Below, piece after piece: positions 27,930 to 36,563 of a stretch of 58,248 bases of DNA (positions are counted from its first letter, which is position 1; every line of letters begins with the position of its first letter). Position numbers and translations under genes: made by a program. The notes below the pieces were generated by a model that had not been told where the DNA came from, ran no database searches, and worked only from the letters and a program-made list of their open reading frames with translations. Origin of the DNA: a bacterium (GTDB lineage Bacteria; Bacillota_I; Bacilli_A; RF39; UBA660). The DNA lies in contig SFSZ01000003.1 in the NCBI GenBank assembly GCA_004563275.1, positions 1-58,248 of the forward strand, in the 5' to 3' direction.

Positions 27930-27987
27930 AAATTTAACACTCCCCCTACTTTAAATATTTCTAAAGAGTAGGAGGGGTTATTTTTTG
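27930..27987 (+). terminator. Terminator of the XRE-like gene
   Basis: CTCCCCCTACTTTA pairs imperfectly with TAAAGAGTAGGAGGGG, followed by a T run. It is the most G+C-rich hairpin of this region. Confidence 0.85.
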
Positions 27988-28321
27988 TCTATAAAAAATT
28001 CTACTACAACTAATAATAATTAATAATAGATGAACAAATTATAATCTAATTAACAAATAACGATTAATAAACAATTAAATAATAAATATAAAATGATATA
28101 ATTAATTAGTTAGTAAAACAAAATTATAATGTAAAAGATACATAAGAAAGTAAGTAAATATAACATAATTAATAACTATAATAAAAATATAAAATTACTT
28201 AAGACAGACAATTAATCATCTATTTAATCAAAATATTTAACTTCCTATAATATATATTATGTTAACTAACATATATTTTAAAAACAACTATAAAAGATAA
28301 GTTACTCCACTATTAAACATA
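27988..28321. other. Gene-free, extremely AT-rich spacer
   Basis: About 330 bases are nearly all A and T with no open frame. An interrupted palindrome lies near 28250-28275 (ATATATTATGTTAAC / GTTAACTAACATATAT-like). No DnaA box (TTATCCACA) is seen, so an origin is not supported. It lies between a plus-strand gene and a converging minus-strand gene. Confidence 0.6.
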
Positions 28322-28360
28322 TAAAAAATATATCTATAACCAATAAGATATATTTTTATT
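28322..28360 (-). terminator. Terminator of the ZIP transporter gene
   Basis: On the minus strand AAATATATCT and AGATATATTT pair around a nine-base loop, followed by T residues. Confidence 0.7.
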
Positions 28361-28363
28361 TTA

Positions 28364-29116
28364 TTATAAAACAAATTGTGTCACTACTATCATAATAACA
28401 CCTAAGATAAATCCTATTAAAATATATTTATTTGAATATTTTCTAGCTTCATCAAATATATCATTAATACTTATTGAAATCATGATTCCAGCTACAAACA
28501 ATAATATTATACTAATTAAAAAATTAGACATATATTTATATAAAAATAAATAAGCAAGAAATGCACCTATTGGTTCTGATAAACCACTTATTAAAGTATT
28601 GATAACCGCCTTCCCTCTCGAACCAGTAGAGTAGTAGATCGGCACGGCAATCGCAATTCCTTCAGGTATATTATGAAGCATAATTGCTATACTTAATTTT
28701 AAACCCAATTTTATATCTACTGATGATGATAAAAAAGTTAAAATACCTTCAGGTAAATTATGGATCATTAAAGCAATCATACTAAGTATCCCTACTCTAT
28801 ATAAATTAGACGAATTAAACCCCTTCTCTGCTATTTTCTTATTTATACAAGTATTTAATAGATAACCAATTAAAATCATTAAAATAAGCATAAAAATGCC
28901 TAATAATAAACCATTAGACTTAACAATATAATAAAAACCCTCAGGTATTAATTCGAATATCGAAATAAGAATCATAATCGTAGCTGAAAAAGCTAAACTA
29001 ATCCCAATAAACTTACAAACATTCTTTGGTTTAATAACCAAAAAGAAACAACCAATTAAAGTTGATAAACCTGCCATTAAACTAATAATAAAAGGAATAA
29101 TAATTTCTCTATTCAT
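28364..29116 (-). CDS. ZIP family metal transporter
   Basis: Imports zinc or another divalent metal. About eight membrane segments fill 250 residues. The two metal-site motifs are present: HNLPEGILTF in helix IV and HNIPEGIAIAVPIYY in helix V, which are the ZupT/GufA-type residues. No histidine-rich cytoplasmic loop is seen. Single gene with a terminator. Confidence 0.92.
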   Translation of the reverse strand: MNREIIIPFIISLMAGLSTLIGCFFLVIKPKNVCKFIGISLAFSATIMILISIFELIPEGFYYIVKSNGLLLGIFMLILMILIGYLLNTCINKKIAEKGFNSSNLYRVGILSMIALMIHNLPEGILTFLSSSVDIKLGLKLSIAIMLHNIPEGIAIAVPIYYSTGSRGKAVINTLISGLSEPIGAFLAYLFLYKYMSNFLISIILLFVAGIMISISINDIFDEARKYSNKYILIGFILGVIMIVVTQFVL

Positions 29117-29151
29117 AATATAAATATATTAGCTTATCTTTAAAATATAAC

Positions 29152-29175
29152 TAAAAAAAGACCATAAGGTCTTCT
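29152..29175 (-). terminator. Terminator after the 139-residue membrane protein gene
   Basis: AGACC-TTAT-GGTCT on the minus strand followed by seven T residues. Confidence 0.85.
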
Positions 29176-29593
29176 ATTTACAATAATCATAATTCTCGTT
29201 AAAAGTTTTTTTATTAATAAAAATATATCTATCTTTCTTATCAGTTAAATTATAACAATAATAAACATATAAATCATTAACATGATATCTCTTACTAAAA
29301 CTTCTATAATAATCAACTTTTCTCTTATTTAAAATATCATCTATTGTAATAATATTCTTACTAAAAGCATCTTTTAATTCTTGATCTTTATACTTAATAC
29401 TATCAATACAATCAGTATAATAATCGTTCTTATCATCACTATAATATAACTTAACTTCATTCTTACAATTAGAACTAAACTCAGTATTTAATTTAATCTT
29501 TCCATAATTATAATAAACAAGTTCTCCAATAATAGATAAAACAATTATTCCTATAATTAAATATAACCAAAAATATCCTTTAAACTTTTTCAT
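29174..29593 (-). CDS. Unknown membrane-anchored protein, 139 residues
   Basis: One N-terminal membrane helix (FWLYLIIGIIVLSIIGELVYY) and an extracellular Tyr/Asp/Lys-rich domain with five cysteines (for example SNCKNEV, YYTDCID, YYCYN, YDYCK). The cysteines could form disulfides outside the cell. It lies eight bases downstream of the zinc-ribbon protein gene, so it is probably in one transcript with that gene and the clostripain-like protease. Function unknown. Confidence 0.7.
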   Translation of the reverse strand: MKKFKGYFWLYLIIGIIVLSIIGELVYYNYGKIKLNTEFSSNCKNEVKLYYSDDKNDYYTDCIDSIKYKDQELKDAFSKNIITIDDILNKRKVDYYRSFSKRYHVNDLYVYYCYNLTDKKDRYIFINKKTFNENYDYCK

Positions 29594-29601
29594 ATAATCC
29601 T

Positions 29602-30564
29602 CTAAAATAAGTATACGATAGTTACTTCATTTAACTTATTATTATAAAAATTAAAATCAACACGATATCTATTTCCGTCATCACTTCTATATTGAATACT
29701 ATCAGAACCTTTTACCACAGCTTTATCATATATTGGTTTATAATTTTTAAAAGTATTTCTAACTTGATCAGCTGTCGCGTCAAAAGTTAAATTACCAGGT
29801 AAAGTATATTTAACACTTGTACTAGATTTAATAGTTATATAAGTAATCTTAGAATCAACCATTTTAACAATTTCACTTGTTGTATTAGCAAAAATAACGG
29901 TTAATCTATTACTATTTTTATCAGTTAAAGTCACCGTAGTTGCACTATTTGGATTAATTACATTATTTATTTTATCACTAGGAAGTTCAAAACCCAAAGC
30001 CTTAAAACTATCGTATGAAGCTGGCAACTTAATAACTGTATCATTAATTTTAAAAGCATTACAGAACAAATCACTTAAATTAACATTACCACTATTACTA
30101 TTCTTAGTAGTTACTGGCATAGTTGTTGTTGTTGTAGTTGTTGTTGTAGTTGTTGAATTATCATCATAATGATTCTTATCAACTATTTTAGTAGTTGAAG
30201 GTTTATTATTACCACTACTATTAATTTTTTTAAATAATAAATTAACTCCAAAATAAGCAATTAATGCACACAATACACCAATAATAACAAATAAAATAAC
30301 ATTATTATTTTTAGGTTTTTGCTCTAAAGTAGTAGAATTACTTACTGCAGTACTTTCTTGATTAACCGTACTTACATTAGGTGTACCTACTAAAGTAGGA
30401 TTAACATTATCATTAGCACTAGGCATTACTGTAGGATTAACACTATTACTAGTATCATTTGGTAAAGGTGTAGGACTAGCTTGATTATTAACTACCCTTT
30501 CACCACATTTACCACAAAAATTTTCCCCTGGATTAATTTGATTTCCACATTTCTCACAAAACAT
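29602..30564 (-). CDS. Zinc-ribbon membrane protein with Thr-rich linker
   Basis: The N-terminus is a zinc ribbon (MFCEKCGNQINPGENFCGKCG), followed by a Ser/Thr/Asn/Pro-rich stretch, a membrane helix (VILFVIIGVLCALIAYFGVNLLF, about 90-112), a run of about eleven Thr and a C-terminal beta-rich domain of about 150 residues. The ribbon is cytoplasmic and the C-terminal domain outside. This layout is common in Firmicutes with unknown roles. It lies 16 bases after the clostripain-like protease gene, in the same direction. Confidence 0.78.
   Translation of the reverse strand: MFCEKCGNQINPGENFCGKCGERVVNNQASPTPLPNDTSNSVNPTVMPSANDNVNPTLVGTPNVSTVNQESTAVSNSTTLEQKPKNNNVILFVIIGVLCALIAYFGVNLLFKKINSSGNNKPSTTKIVDKNHYDDNSTTTTTTTTTTTMPVTTKNSNSGNVNLSDLFCNAFKINDTVIKLPASYDSFKALGFELPSDKINNVINPNSATTVTLTDKNSNRLTVIFANTTSEIVKMVDSKITYITIKSSTSVKYTLPGNLTFDATADQVRNTFKNYKPIYDKAVVKGSDSIQYRSDDGNRYRVDFNFYNNKLNEVTIVYLF
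30121..30161 (-). repeat. Triplet microsatellite encoding a poly-Thr linker
   Basis: About eleven ACA/ACT triplets in a row (read on the minus strand) encode a run of Thr between the membrane helix and the C-terminal domain. Copy-number changes would keep the frame and alter only linker length. Confidence 0.7.
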
Positions 30565-30580
30565 TTTATTTCTTCCTTTC

Positions 30581-32539
30581 CTAATTCATTTTAATTAATT
30601 TTGAATAAGTATATTTACCAGATAAATCAAAAATCTTAAAGACTGCATAATAATCATATCCATCATTAAAAGTTTCATCTTTAAATTCTAATTTATCTAC
30701 TTCTTCTTCAAATCCTTTAATAACTTTATCACTTTCCCAGCTTTCAGTATAATTACCATTTTTATCTAATATTTTATAACTACTACTGGCTATAACAATA
30801 TGTGTATAATCTTTTAAATCAACTAATGTGTTATTTGGTACAACCATTTGATTTTCACCTTGTTTATTCTCATCTTTAAGTAAAATAACACTATCTATTT
30901 CAATCTTATTAGTTTTCTTATCTCTTGATAATCTTACTCTCGCTGGATCATAAACAAATTCACTTAAATTATCACTACTAAAATTTTCTAAAACTGCCAC
31001 AACATTATAATAATATTTATTTTCATCTTCATCTAATTCAATTGAATTAACAATGTTTTCATTCTTATCTTTAGTAGAAACTACTTTAATTTGTTTACCT
31101 TTAATACTTGCCGTAATCATTTTACCATCTAATTTAGTACTTTTACCCTTATAAACAGGTAAATAATAACCATCCTTATTATCTCTAAAAACAATAAATT
31201 CTGCTTTAGCATAACTCTTTAATTGATCATCAGTAAGTTCTAGACCAAAATCATAATTGTTATTCTCACTATTAGCTAAAGTAGCATTCTTACTAAAATT
31301 AAGTGAGTAATTACTATTAAGTTTTAAAGTATAAAAATTCTTAATAAAATCAAAATAATCATTTAATTCAGTTATATCTTTAAAAATTGTAATACCATAT
31401 AAAGCAATTTTACTATCAGCATTATAAGGTAAATAAATACTTAATCCTCTAGAATTTGCATTACTAGCCCAGTTATATAAAACTGCATCATCTAAAGTTT
31501 TTAATAACTTATTACCAGCATCTTCATTTAAATATTTAAGTCCATTAACTAAATTATATAAGTCTACTGAATCGAAGAATGAACTTTCTGAAGAACTAAA
31601 TCCATATTGATACATATTTGCTCTTAATCTAGCTATATCACTAAAACTATTATTTAAATCAATTCCTTTAAAGAAATTATTTATATCTCTATTAAGCTTA
31701 TCTATTTTACTTAAATCAATAATTGAATAAGTAGAATAATATTCAGTTAATCCGGTTTTAGCTCTCATTATTTCTCTATAATTATCAATGAATTTTAAAC
31801 CAAAATCATAACCATTAGCTCCTAAATCAGCATCATTTAAAAATTTAAATGTACTACTATTACCAAAATAATCTTTAAAACCATATGTAACTTCTTCAGA
31901 AGCAACCATATATTTAGCATAATCTTTAAATACATTAGCAAGTTCAATTGTTCCATTTAAACATGTTCTAAATATTAAAGTTTCTATTTTATTATCTTTA
32001 TTAAATTTAGTCTTAGACATTGCGTCTTTCATTTCTGTTAAACTAAGAAAATCACCAGATAGATCATCATTTTCACTACCAAAAATAGCTCCACCATGAT
32101 TCCATATAATTAAATCATATTTATCACTTTTATAATTATCATAAGCATAATTAATAAAATTAACTAATACATTTGGATCTCCCATATTAAGTAATTCTTG
32201 TTGTTTAACTTTAACTACACCATCTTGATTATACTCATATATTGAAGTTTCACTAGCATCTATCTTTTTATTAGACCAAATTTTAGCGCCACCAGCTATA
32301 AAAACCACTTTTAATTTAGTAAAATCTAAATTTTTACTTATTCCCTCAAAGTCTTGACTGCCTAAAGCTAACTGCGTTTCTAAATTAGAACCAACCATGT
32401 AAACCATTACAGTCCTAGTTTCATCTGCAGTATTTTTTAAAGTATCATTATTATTAAATGTAAAATAAATTAAAACTCCTAATGCACATCCTAAAATAGC
32501 AATAACCCCATATAATATTTTATTATTCTTATTCCACAT
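30581..32539 (-). CDS. Clostripain family (C11) cysteine peptidase, membrane-anchored
   Basis: An N-terminal anchor (ILYGVIAILGCALGVLIYF) is followed by the C11 caspase-like domain: VMVYMVGSNLETQ, the catalytic H148 in IIWNHGGAIFG and the catalytic C193 in IFRTCLNGTIELAN (the common form is DACLMG). Residues about 400-652 form beta-rich domains. Such enzymes cut after Arg or Lys, often on the cell surface. The neighbouring zinc-ribbon membrane protein and small Cys-rich membrane protein may work with it; this link rests on operon position only. Confidence 0.87.
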   Translation of the reverse strand: MWNKNNKILYGVIAILGCALGVLIYFTFNNNDTLKNTADETRTVMVYMVGSNLETQLALGSQDFEGISKNLDFTKLKVVFIAGGAKIWSNKKIDASETSIYEYNQDGVVKVKQQELLNMGDPNVLVNFINYAYDNYKSDKYDLIIWNHGGAIFGSENDDLSGDFLSLTEMKDAMSKTKFNKDNKIETLIFRTCLNGTIELANVFKDYAKYMVASEEVTYGFKDYFGNSSTFKFLNDADLGANGYDFGLKFIDNYREIMRAKTGLTEYYSTYSIIDLSKIDKLNRDINNFFKGIDLNNSFSDIARLRANMYQYGFSSSESSFFDSVDLYNLVNGLKYLNEDAGNKLLKTLDDAVLYNWASNANSRGLSIYLPYNADSKIALYGITIFKDITELNDYFDFIKNFYTLKLNSNYSLNFSKNATLANSENNNYDFGLELTDDQLKSYAKAEFIVFRDNKDGYYLPVYKGKSTKLDGKMITASIKGKQIKVVSTKDKNENIVNSIELDEDENKYYYNVVAVLENFSSDNLSEFVYDPARVRLSRDKKTNKIEIDSVILLKDENKQGENQMVVPNNTLVDLKDYTHIVIASSSYKILDKNGNYTESWESDKVIKGFEEEVDKLEFKDETFNDGYDYYAVFKIFDLSGKYTYSKLIKMN

Positions 32540-32619
32540 AACACACTACCTTTACTATATATAATTATAACAATAATATCCAAATTTTTCCATATTTTTT
32601 TTCATAAAAATAACCACAA

Positions 32620-32625
32620 TATAAT
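32620..32625 (+). promoter_or_regulatory. -10 element upstream of the 27-residue ORF
   Basis: TATAAT lies two bases before AGGAGG. No clear -35 hexamer; the upstream sequence is T-rich. Confidence 0.4.
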
Positions 32626-32638
32626 TAGGAGGTAAATT

Positions 32639-32722
32639 ATGAGTAGAGCTAAAAATTCAAACAAAGCTAGAGAAAATACTAATGCTAGAAATCAAGCACG
32701 TTCAAACGCTAGAAGTAAATAG
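32639..32722 (+). CDS. Small basic protein, 27 residues
   Basis: A perfect AGGAGG seven bases upstream of ATG begins a 27-codon frame that ends in TAG immediately beside the xerD stop on the other strand. The product is almost only Ala, Arg, Asn, Ser and Lys (MSRAKNSNKARENTNARNQA and on), hydrophilic and basic, probably disordered, suggestive of a nucleic-acid-binding or spore-protein-like peptide. It is too short for routine gene callers. No family recognised. Confidence 0.6.
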   Translation: MSRAKNSNKARENTNARNQARSNARSK

Positions 32723-33586
32723 TTAATTTCTAGGAAAGTAATCTTCATAGTCATGCTTTAATTTATCATTAGTCAAATGAGTATATATTTGAGTAGTAGA
32801 TAAATTTTCATGACCTAAAAGTTCTTGTATTATTCTTAAATCTGCACCGTTTTTAAGTAAATGAGTTGCAAATGTATGTCTTAAGGTATGAGGAGAAACA
32901 TTCTTTCTTATACCTTTTTTTATGCATTCTTCTTTAATAACTTTAAATATAAATTGTCTAGATAATACTCCCCCTCTATTATTAAGAAAAACATAACTAC
33001 TATTATTTTTATTAAGCATTGGTCTATAAAAATAAATATATTCCTTTAAAGCATCAATCGCATAATCCCCTAAAGGGACAATTCTCTCTTTACTCCCCTT
33101 ACCCATTACTCTAACTAAACATTCATCTAAATCAATATTAGATAGTTCTAAACTAGTAAGTTCACTTATTCTAAGTCCAGAAGAATATAATAGTTCAAGT
33201 ATTGCTTTATTACGTGCTTCAAATTCATTATTAACCTCAAAATTAAGTAAACTAGATACCTCTTCTAAAGTTAAAAATTCTGGTATCTTCTTTTCTATTT
33301 TAGGTCTATCAATTTCATCAGTAGGATTACTCTTAATATTACCCATTCTCATATAATAATTATAAAAAGACTTTAAAGAACTAATGACATGAGAAATAGT
33401 CTTAGAACTCTTATTTAAACTTCTAATATATTTTTCAATATCTTTTTTATCGACTAATAATAAATCTTTCTTAATAAAATCACTAAATAAAGTAACATCT
33501 TTAACATAAGATAAACTAGTATTATTACTATAATTACGTTCTAATTCTAAATAATTTTTAAAATCATTTATAAGTCTATCATTCAT
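32723..33586 (-). CDS. xerD: Site-specific tyrosine recombinase XerD/XerC type
   Basis: Resolves chromosome dimers at dif with a partner recombinase. The N-terminal SAM-like core-binding domain is at about 1-85; the catalytic domain carries R in SGLRISELTSL, K in GKGSKERIVPL, HTLRHTFATH, GHENLSTTQIYTH and the Tyr nucleophile in IYTH. 287 residues is normal. No other integrase-like or mobile-element feature surrounds it, so a housekeeping Xer enzyme is more likely than an integrase; XerC versus XerD is not certain. Confidence 0.88.
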   Translation of the reverse strand: MNDRLINDFKNYLELERNYSNNTSLSYVKDVTLFSDFIKKDLLLVDKKDIEKYIRSLNKSSKTISHVISSLKSFYNYYMRMGNIKSNPTDEIDRPKIEKKIPEFLTLEEVSSLLNFEVNNEFEARNKAILELLYSSGLRISELTSLELSNIDLDECLVRVMGKGSKERIVPLGDYAIDALKEYIYFYRPMLNKNNSSYVFLNNRGGVLSRQFIFKVIKEECIKKGIRKNVSPHTLRHTFATHLLKNGADLRIIQELLGHENLSTTQIYTHLTNDKLKHDYEDYFPRN

Positions 33587-33664
33587 GTTTTTTCACCTAT
33601 TTTAATTATACATTTATCTTTTAAATTAATCAAATTTAATATATAATATTTATAGGTGAAAGTT

Positions 33665-34864
33665 ATGGAATTACTTGCAAATAAAATAAGGCCAAATAAA
33701 TTATCAGAAGTATATGGTCAAGATCATCTTATCGGTAAAGACAAAGTCCTAACTAATTTAGTAAAAAATAAAGTAATTTTTAGTATGATTTTATATGGTC
33801 CTCCCGGAACTGGAAAGACTAGTATCGCTAATGCTATTGTTAATGAACTTAAAATGCCTTATCGTATGTTAAATGCAGTTATTAATAATAAGAGTGATTT
33901 TGATATTGTTATTGAAGAAGCCAAGATGCATGGATCTATGATTTTAATTATTGATGAAATTCATCGTATGAATAAAGATAAACAAGATCTTTTACTTCCT
34001 TATCTAGAAAATGGTTTAATTAAAATGATAGGTTTAACTACATCTAATCCTTATCATGCTATTAATCCTGCTATTCGTAGTAGATGCCAAATCTTTGAAG
34101 TTAAAATGCCTACATCTGAAGACATTAAAAAAGTCTTAAAGAAAGCTTCTAAATCATTAGAAGGAATTAAAGTATCAGATAAATGTTTAACTCAAATAAT
34201 TACTGCTTCTAATAAAGATGTTAGAAGTGCATTAAACTTATTAGAAATTGCTTATTATAGTAGTAGTGATCATATTATAACTGAAGAATTACTTAAATCA
34301 ATTAATTCTAAACCAGTTATTTATATTGATAAAAACGATACAAATTATTATGACTCAATAAGTGCTCTTCAAAAATCAATAAGAGGCTCTGATGCTGATG
34401 CTGCTGTTTATTATCTAGGAGTTCTTTTAGAAGGTGGCGATTTAGATATTATCTTTAGAAGATTATCTGTTATTGCCTATGAAGACATTGGTTTAGCTAA
34501 TCCAAGTATTGGTCCTAAACTTCATGCTGCTATTGAAGCAGCTAAATTAGTTGGTTACCCCGAATGTATTATTCCCTTATCAGCAATCGTTTTAGAAATG
34601 GCTTTATCACCTAAAAGTAATTCAGCTTATGCTGCTATTGACAATGCCTTAAAAATTATCAGAAGTGGTAATACTGGAAAAGTTCCTGATCATATTAAAA
34701 CTAATAGTCCTTACTATAAATATCCTCATAACTATCCAAGATATTATGTCAAACAACAATATTTACCAGATGAAATAAAAGATAAAAAATTCTATTATCC
34801 TAAAAATAATTCATATGAAAATAATTTAAATAAAATAAATAAAGAAATGAAAGGTGAAAAATAA
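33665..34864 (+). CDS. rarA: Replication-associated recombination protein A (RarA/MgsA)
   Basis: AAA+ ATPase acting at stalled forks. Walker A is GPPGTGKTSIAN, Walker B LIIDEIHR, and the sensor region TSNPYHAINPAIRSRCQIF; the tetramerisation domain includes GGDLDIIFRRLSVIAYEDIGLANP. ATG 33665 follows AGGTGAAA and is preferred to the GTG at 33656. 399 residues. In Bacillus it lies near tcdA, 6S RNA and hisS-aspS, as in this window. Confidence 0.95.
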   Translation: MELLANKIRPNKLSEVYGQDHLIGKDKVLTNLVKNKVIFSMILYGPPGTGKTSIANAIVNELKMPYRMLNAVINNKSDFDIVIEEAKMHGSMILIIDEIHRMNKDKQDLLLPYLENGLIKMIGLTTSNPYHAINPAIRSRCQIFEVKMPTSEDIKKVLKKASKSLEGIKVSDKCLTQIITASNKDVRSALNLLEIAYYSSSDHIITEELLKSINSKPVIYIDKNDTNYYDSISALQKSIRGSDADAAVYYLGVLLEGGDLDIIFRRLSVIAYEDIGLANPSIGPKLHAAIEAAKLVGYPECIIPLSAIVLEMALSPKSNSAYAAIDNALKIIRSGNTGKVPDHIKTNSPYYKYPHNYPRYYVKQQYLPDEIKDKKFYYPKNNSYENNLNKINKEMKGEK

Positions 34865-35829
34865 TGAACATAACCGTAATGGGTTCAGGAGTTTTTGGTT
34901 TTGCTATCGCCCTAAAAATCTTACAAAATGGTCACAATGTCACTTTATGGACATCAAACAAAGAGAAAGAAGAAGAATTAAAAAAAGGTAAACAAATAAT
35001 TGAAGGAATAAAAATACCAAAAAATATGAAAATAACCTCTTCATATGAAAAAGCTATTAAAAATGCTGATATTATTTTTTTAATGACATCCGCTAAACAT
35101 ATTGCAGCAGTTTGTCAAAATATCAAACCATACTATAATAAAAAACAAATATTTTGTATTGGTAGTAAAGGTATTGAACAAGGAACATCTAAATTTGTTC
35201 ATGAAGTATTTAAAGATAATTTAAAAAGTTCTAACTACTCTGTTTTATCTGGACCATCATTTGCTGTTGATTTAGCTAATAATGATCCAATTGCTTTCTC
35301 TCTTGCATCATCAAACTCTAAAACCGATAAAATGGTAAAAAATGCTTTAGCAAGTGATACAGTAAAATTAAGAACTAGTAAAGATATGATTGGTACTGAA
35401 TTATGTGGTTCCATTAAAAACGTTATTGCCATTGCTGCTGGGATAATCACCGGTCTAGGCTATAACGAATCCACTAGAAGCTTTCTTTTAGTTGAATCCA
35501 TGCATGATATCAAAGAATTAATAAAAGGCCTAGGTGGTCGTAAAAAATCTATATTAAGCTATGCTGGAATTGGAGATCTAATCCTTACATGTACCTCAAC
35601 CAAATCACGTAATTATAGTTATGGTATTCTTCTAGGTCAAAAAGATTATGTCAAAGCTAAAAAATATACCGAAGAAAATACCGTTGAAGGTTACTATACC
35701 TTAAAATCAATCTACGCCCTACTCCATAAAAAGAAAATTAAAATGCCAATTATCGATCTTATCTATCGTATTGTCATGAAAGATGAAAACCCCGAAATAT
35801 TAGTTAACTTCCTAATAAATAAAAAATAA
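34864..35829 (+). CDS. gpsA: Glycerol-3-phosphate dehydrogenase (NAD(P)+)
   Basis: Makes sn-glycerol 3-phosphate for phospholipids. The Rossmann motif GSGVFGFAIA begins at residue 7; the catalytic Lys region is ELCGSIKNVIAIAAGI; NTVEGYYTLKSIY is near the end. 321 residues is normal. Its start overlaps the rarA stop by one base. Confidence 0.95.
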   Translation: MNITVMGSGVFGFAIALKILQNGHNVTLWTSNKEKEEELKKGKQIIEGIKIPKNMKITSSYEKAIKNADIIFLMTSAKHIAAVCQNIKPYYNKKQIFCIGSKGIEQGTSKFVHEVFKDNLKSSNYSVLSGPSFAVDLANNDPIAFSLASSNSKTDKMVKNALASDTVKLRTSKDMIGTELCGSIKNVIAIAAGIITGLGYNESTRSFLLVESMHDIKELIKGLGGRKKSILSYAGIGDLILTCTSTKSRNYSYGILLGQKDYVKAKKYTEENTVEGYYTLKSIYALLHKKKIKMPIIDLIYRIVMKDENPEILVNFLINKK

Positions 35830-35852
35830 ACTTATTACAAGTTTATTTTTTA
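35826..35852 (+). terminator. Terminator after gpsA
   Basis: ATAAACTT-ATTAC-AAGTTTAT hairpin followed by T residues. Confidence 0.85.
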
Positions 35853-35889
35853 TTTATTGTATCTAATTATTGAAGTTCAAATTAAGAAA

Positions 35890-36561
35890 CTATTTTTTTA
35901 TAACATCATTAAATACATAACTAGCACATAATAATCCAGAAATACCTGGAATAAAACTATTAGTACCTAGTATTCCTTTATTAGGAATGGGAGTTTCTGT
36001 ACTACTAACAACTTTAAATTTTCGATTAATTCTTGCATCTTTAACTCTTTTTCTTAATATTCTTGCAATCGGATCATTACTAGTCTTATCTAAAGTAGTA
36101 ATTGAAAATAATGATGGATTAACCTTATTTGCCGTACCCATACTACTTATTAACTTATATCTATTACTATTTTTAATTAAAAGAAATTTTAAATCAAGAT
36201 CATCACAAGCATCAATTACATAATCATAATTATCCTTCATTAAAAGTTCTTCAAAATTATTTAAATTAATAAACTCATCAATGGTATTAATATTAATATT
36301 TGGATTAATTTCTAAAGCACGTGTTTTAGCAGCTTCCACCTTTTTCATTCCCACTAGTTTAGAAGAAGTAATAATTTGTCTATTTAAATTAGACTCTTCA
36401 ATCACATCTCCATCAACAATAGTAATATTAGTAAAACCGCTTCTAACTAACGCTTCAAAAGCATAACCGCCAACACCACCAATGCCAACTACTAAAACTT
36501 TAATACTTTGTAACTTGCTAAATTTGTCTTTTCCAACTAAAGAAATTAATCTTTCAAACAT
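35890..36561 (-). CDS. tcdA: tRNA threonylcarbamoyladenosine dehydratase TcdA
   Basis: E1-like enzyme that cyclises t6A37 in tRNA. The ATP-binding Rossmann motif is VVGIGGVGGYAFEALVRSGF, then DGDVIEESNLNRQ and IDACDDLDLK. The ATP-contacting Arg/Asn/Gln of NLNRQ are present. 223 residues, slightly short against about 250. The gene directly upstream ends two bases before its start, so they share a transcript. Confidence 0.92.
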   Translation of the reverse strand: MFERLISLVGKDKFSKLQSIKVLVVGIGGVGGYAFEALVRSGFTNITIVDGDVIEESNLNRQIITSSKLVGMKKVEAAKTRALEINPNININTIDEFINLNNFEELLMKDNYDYVIDACDDLDLKFLLIKNSNRYKLISSMGTANKVNPSLFSITTLDKTSNDPIARILRKRVKDARINRKFKVVSSTETPIPNKGILGTNSFIPGISGLLCASYVFNDVIKK

Positions 36562-36563
36562 AA

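Noticed and set aside
27988..28321. Replication origin
   Set aside because: AT-rich, but no DnaA boxes and no dnaA, dnaN or rpmH nearby.
28600..28660. Second G+C-rich block as a transferred or DGR-type tract in the ZIP gene
   Set aside because: Only mildly richer in G+C; it encodes the conserved metal-site helix with no loss of A and no excess of Y-ending codons.
32723..33586. Integrase of a mobile element
   Set aside because: The XerD-like recombinase has housekeeping length and motifs, and no transposase, phage gene, att-like repeat or tRNA lies beside it.
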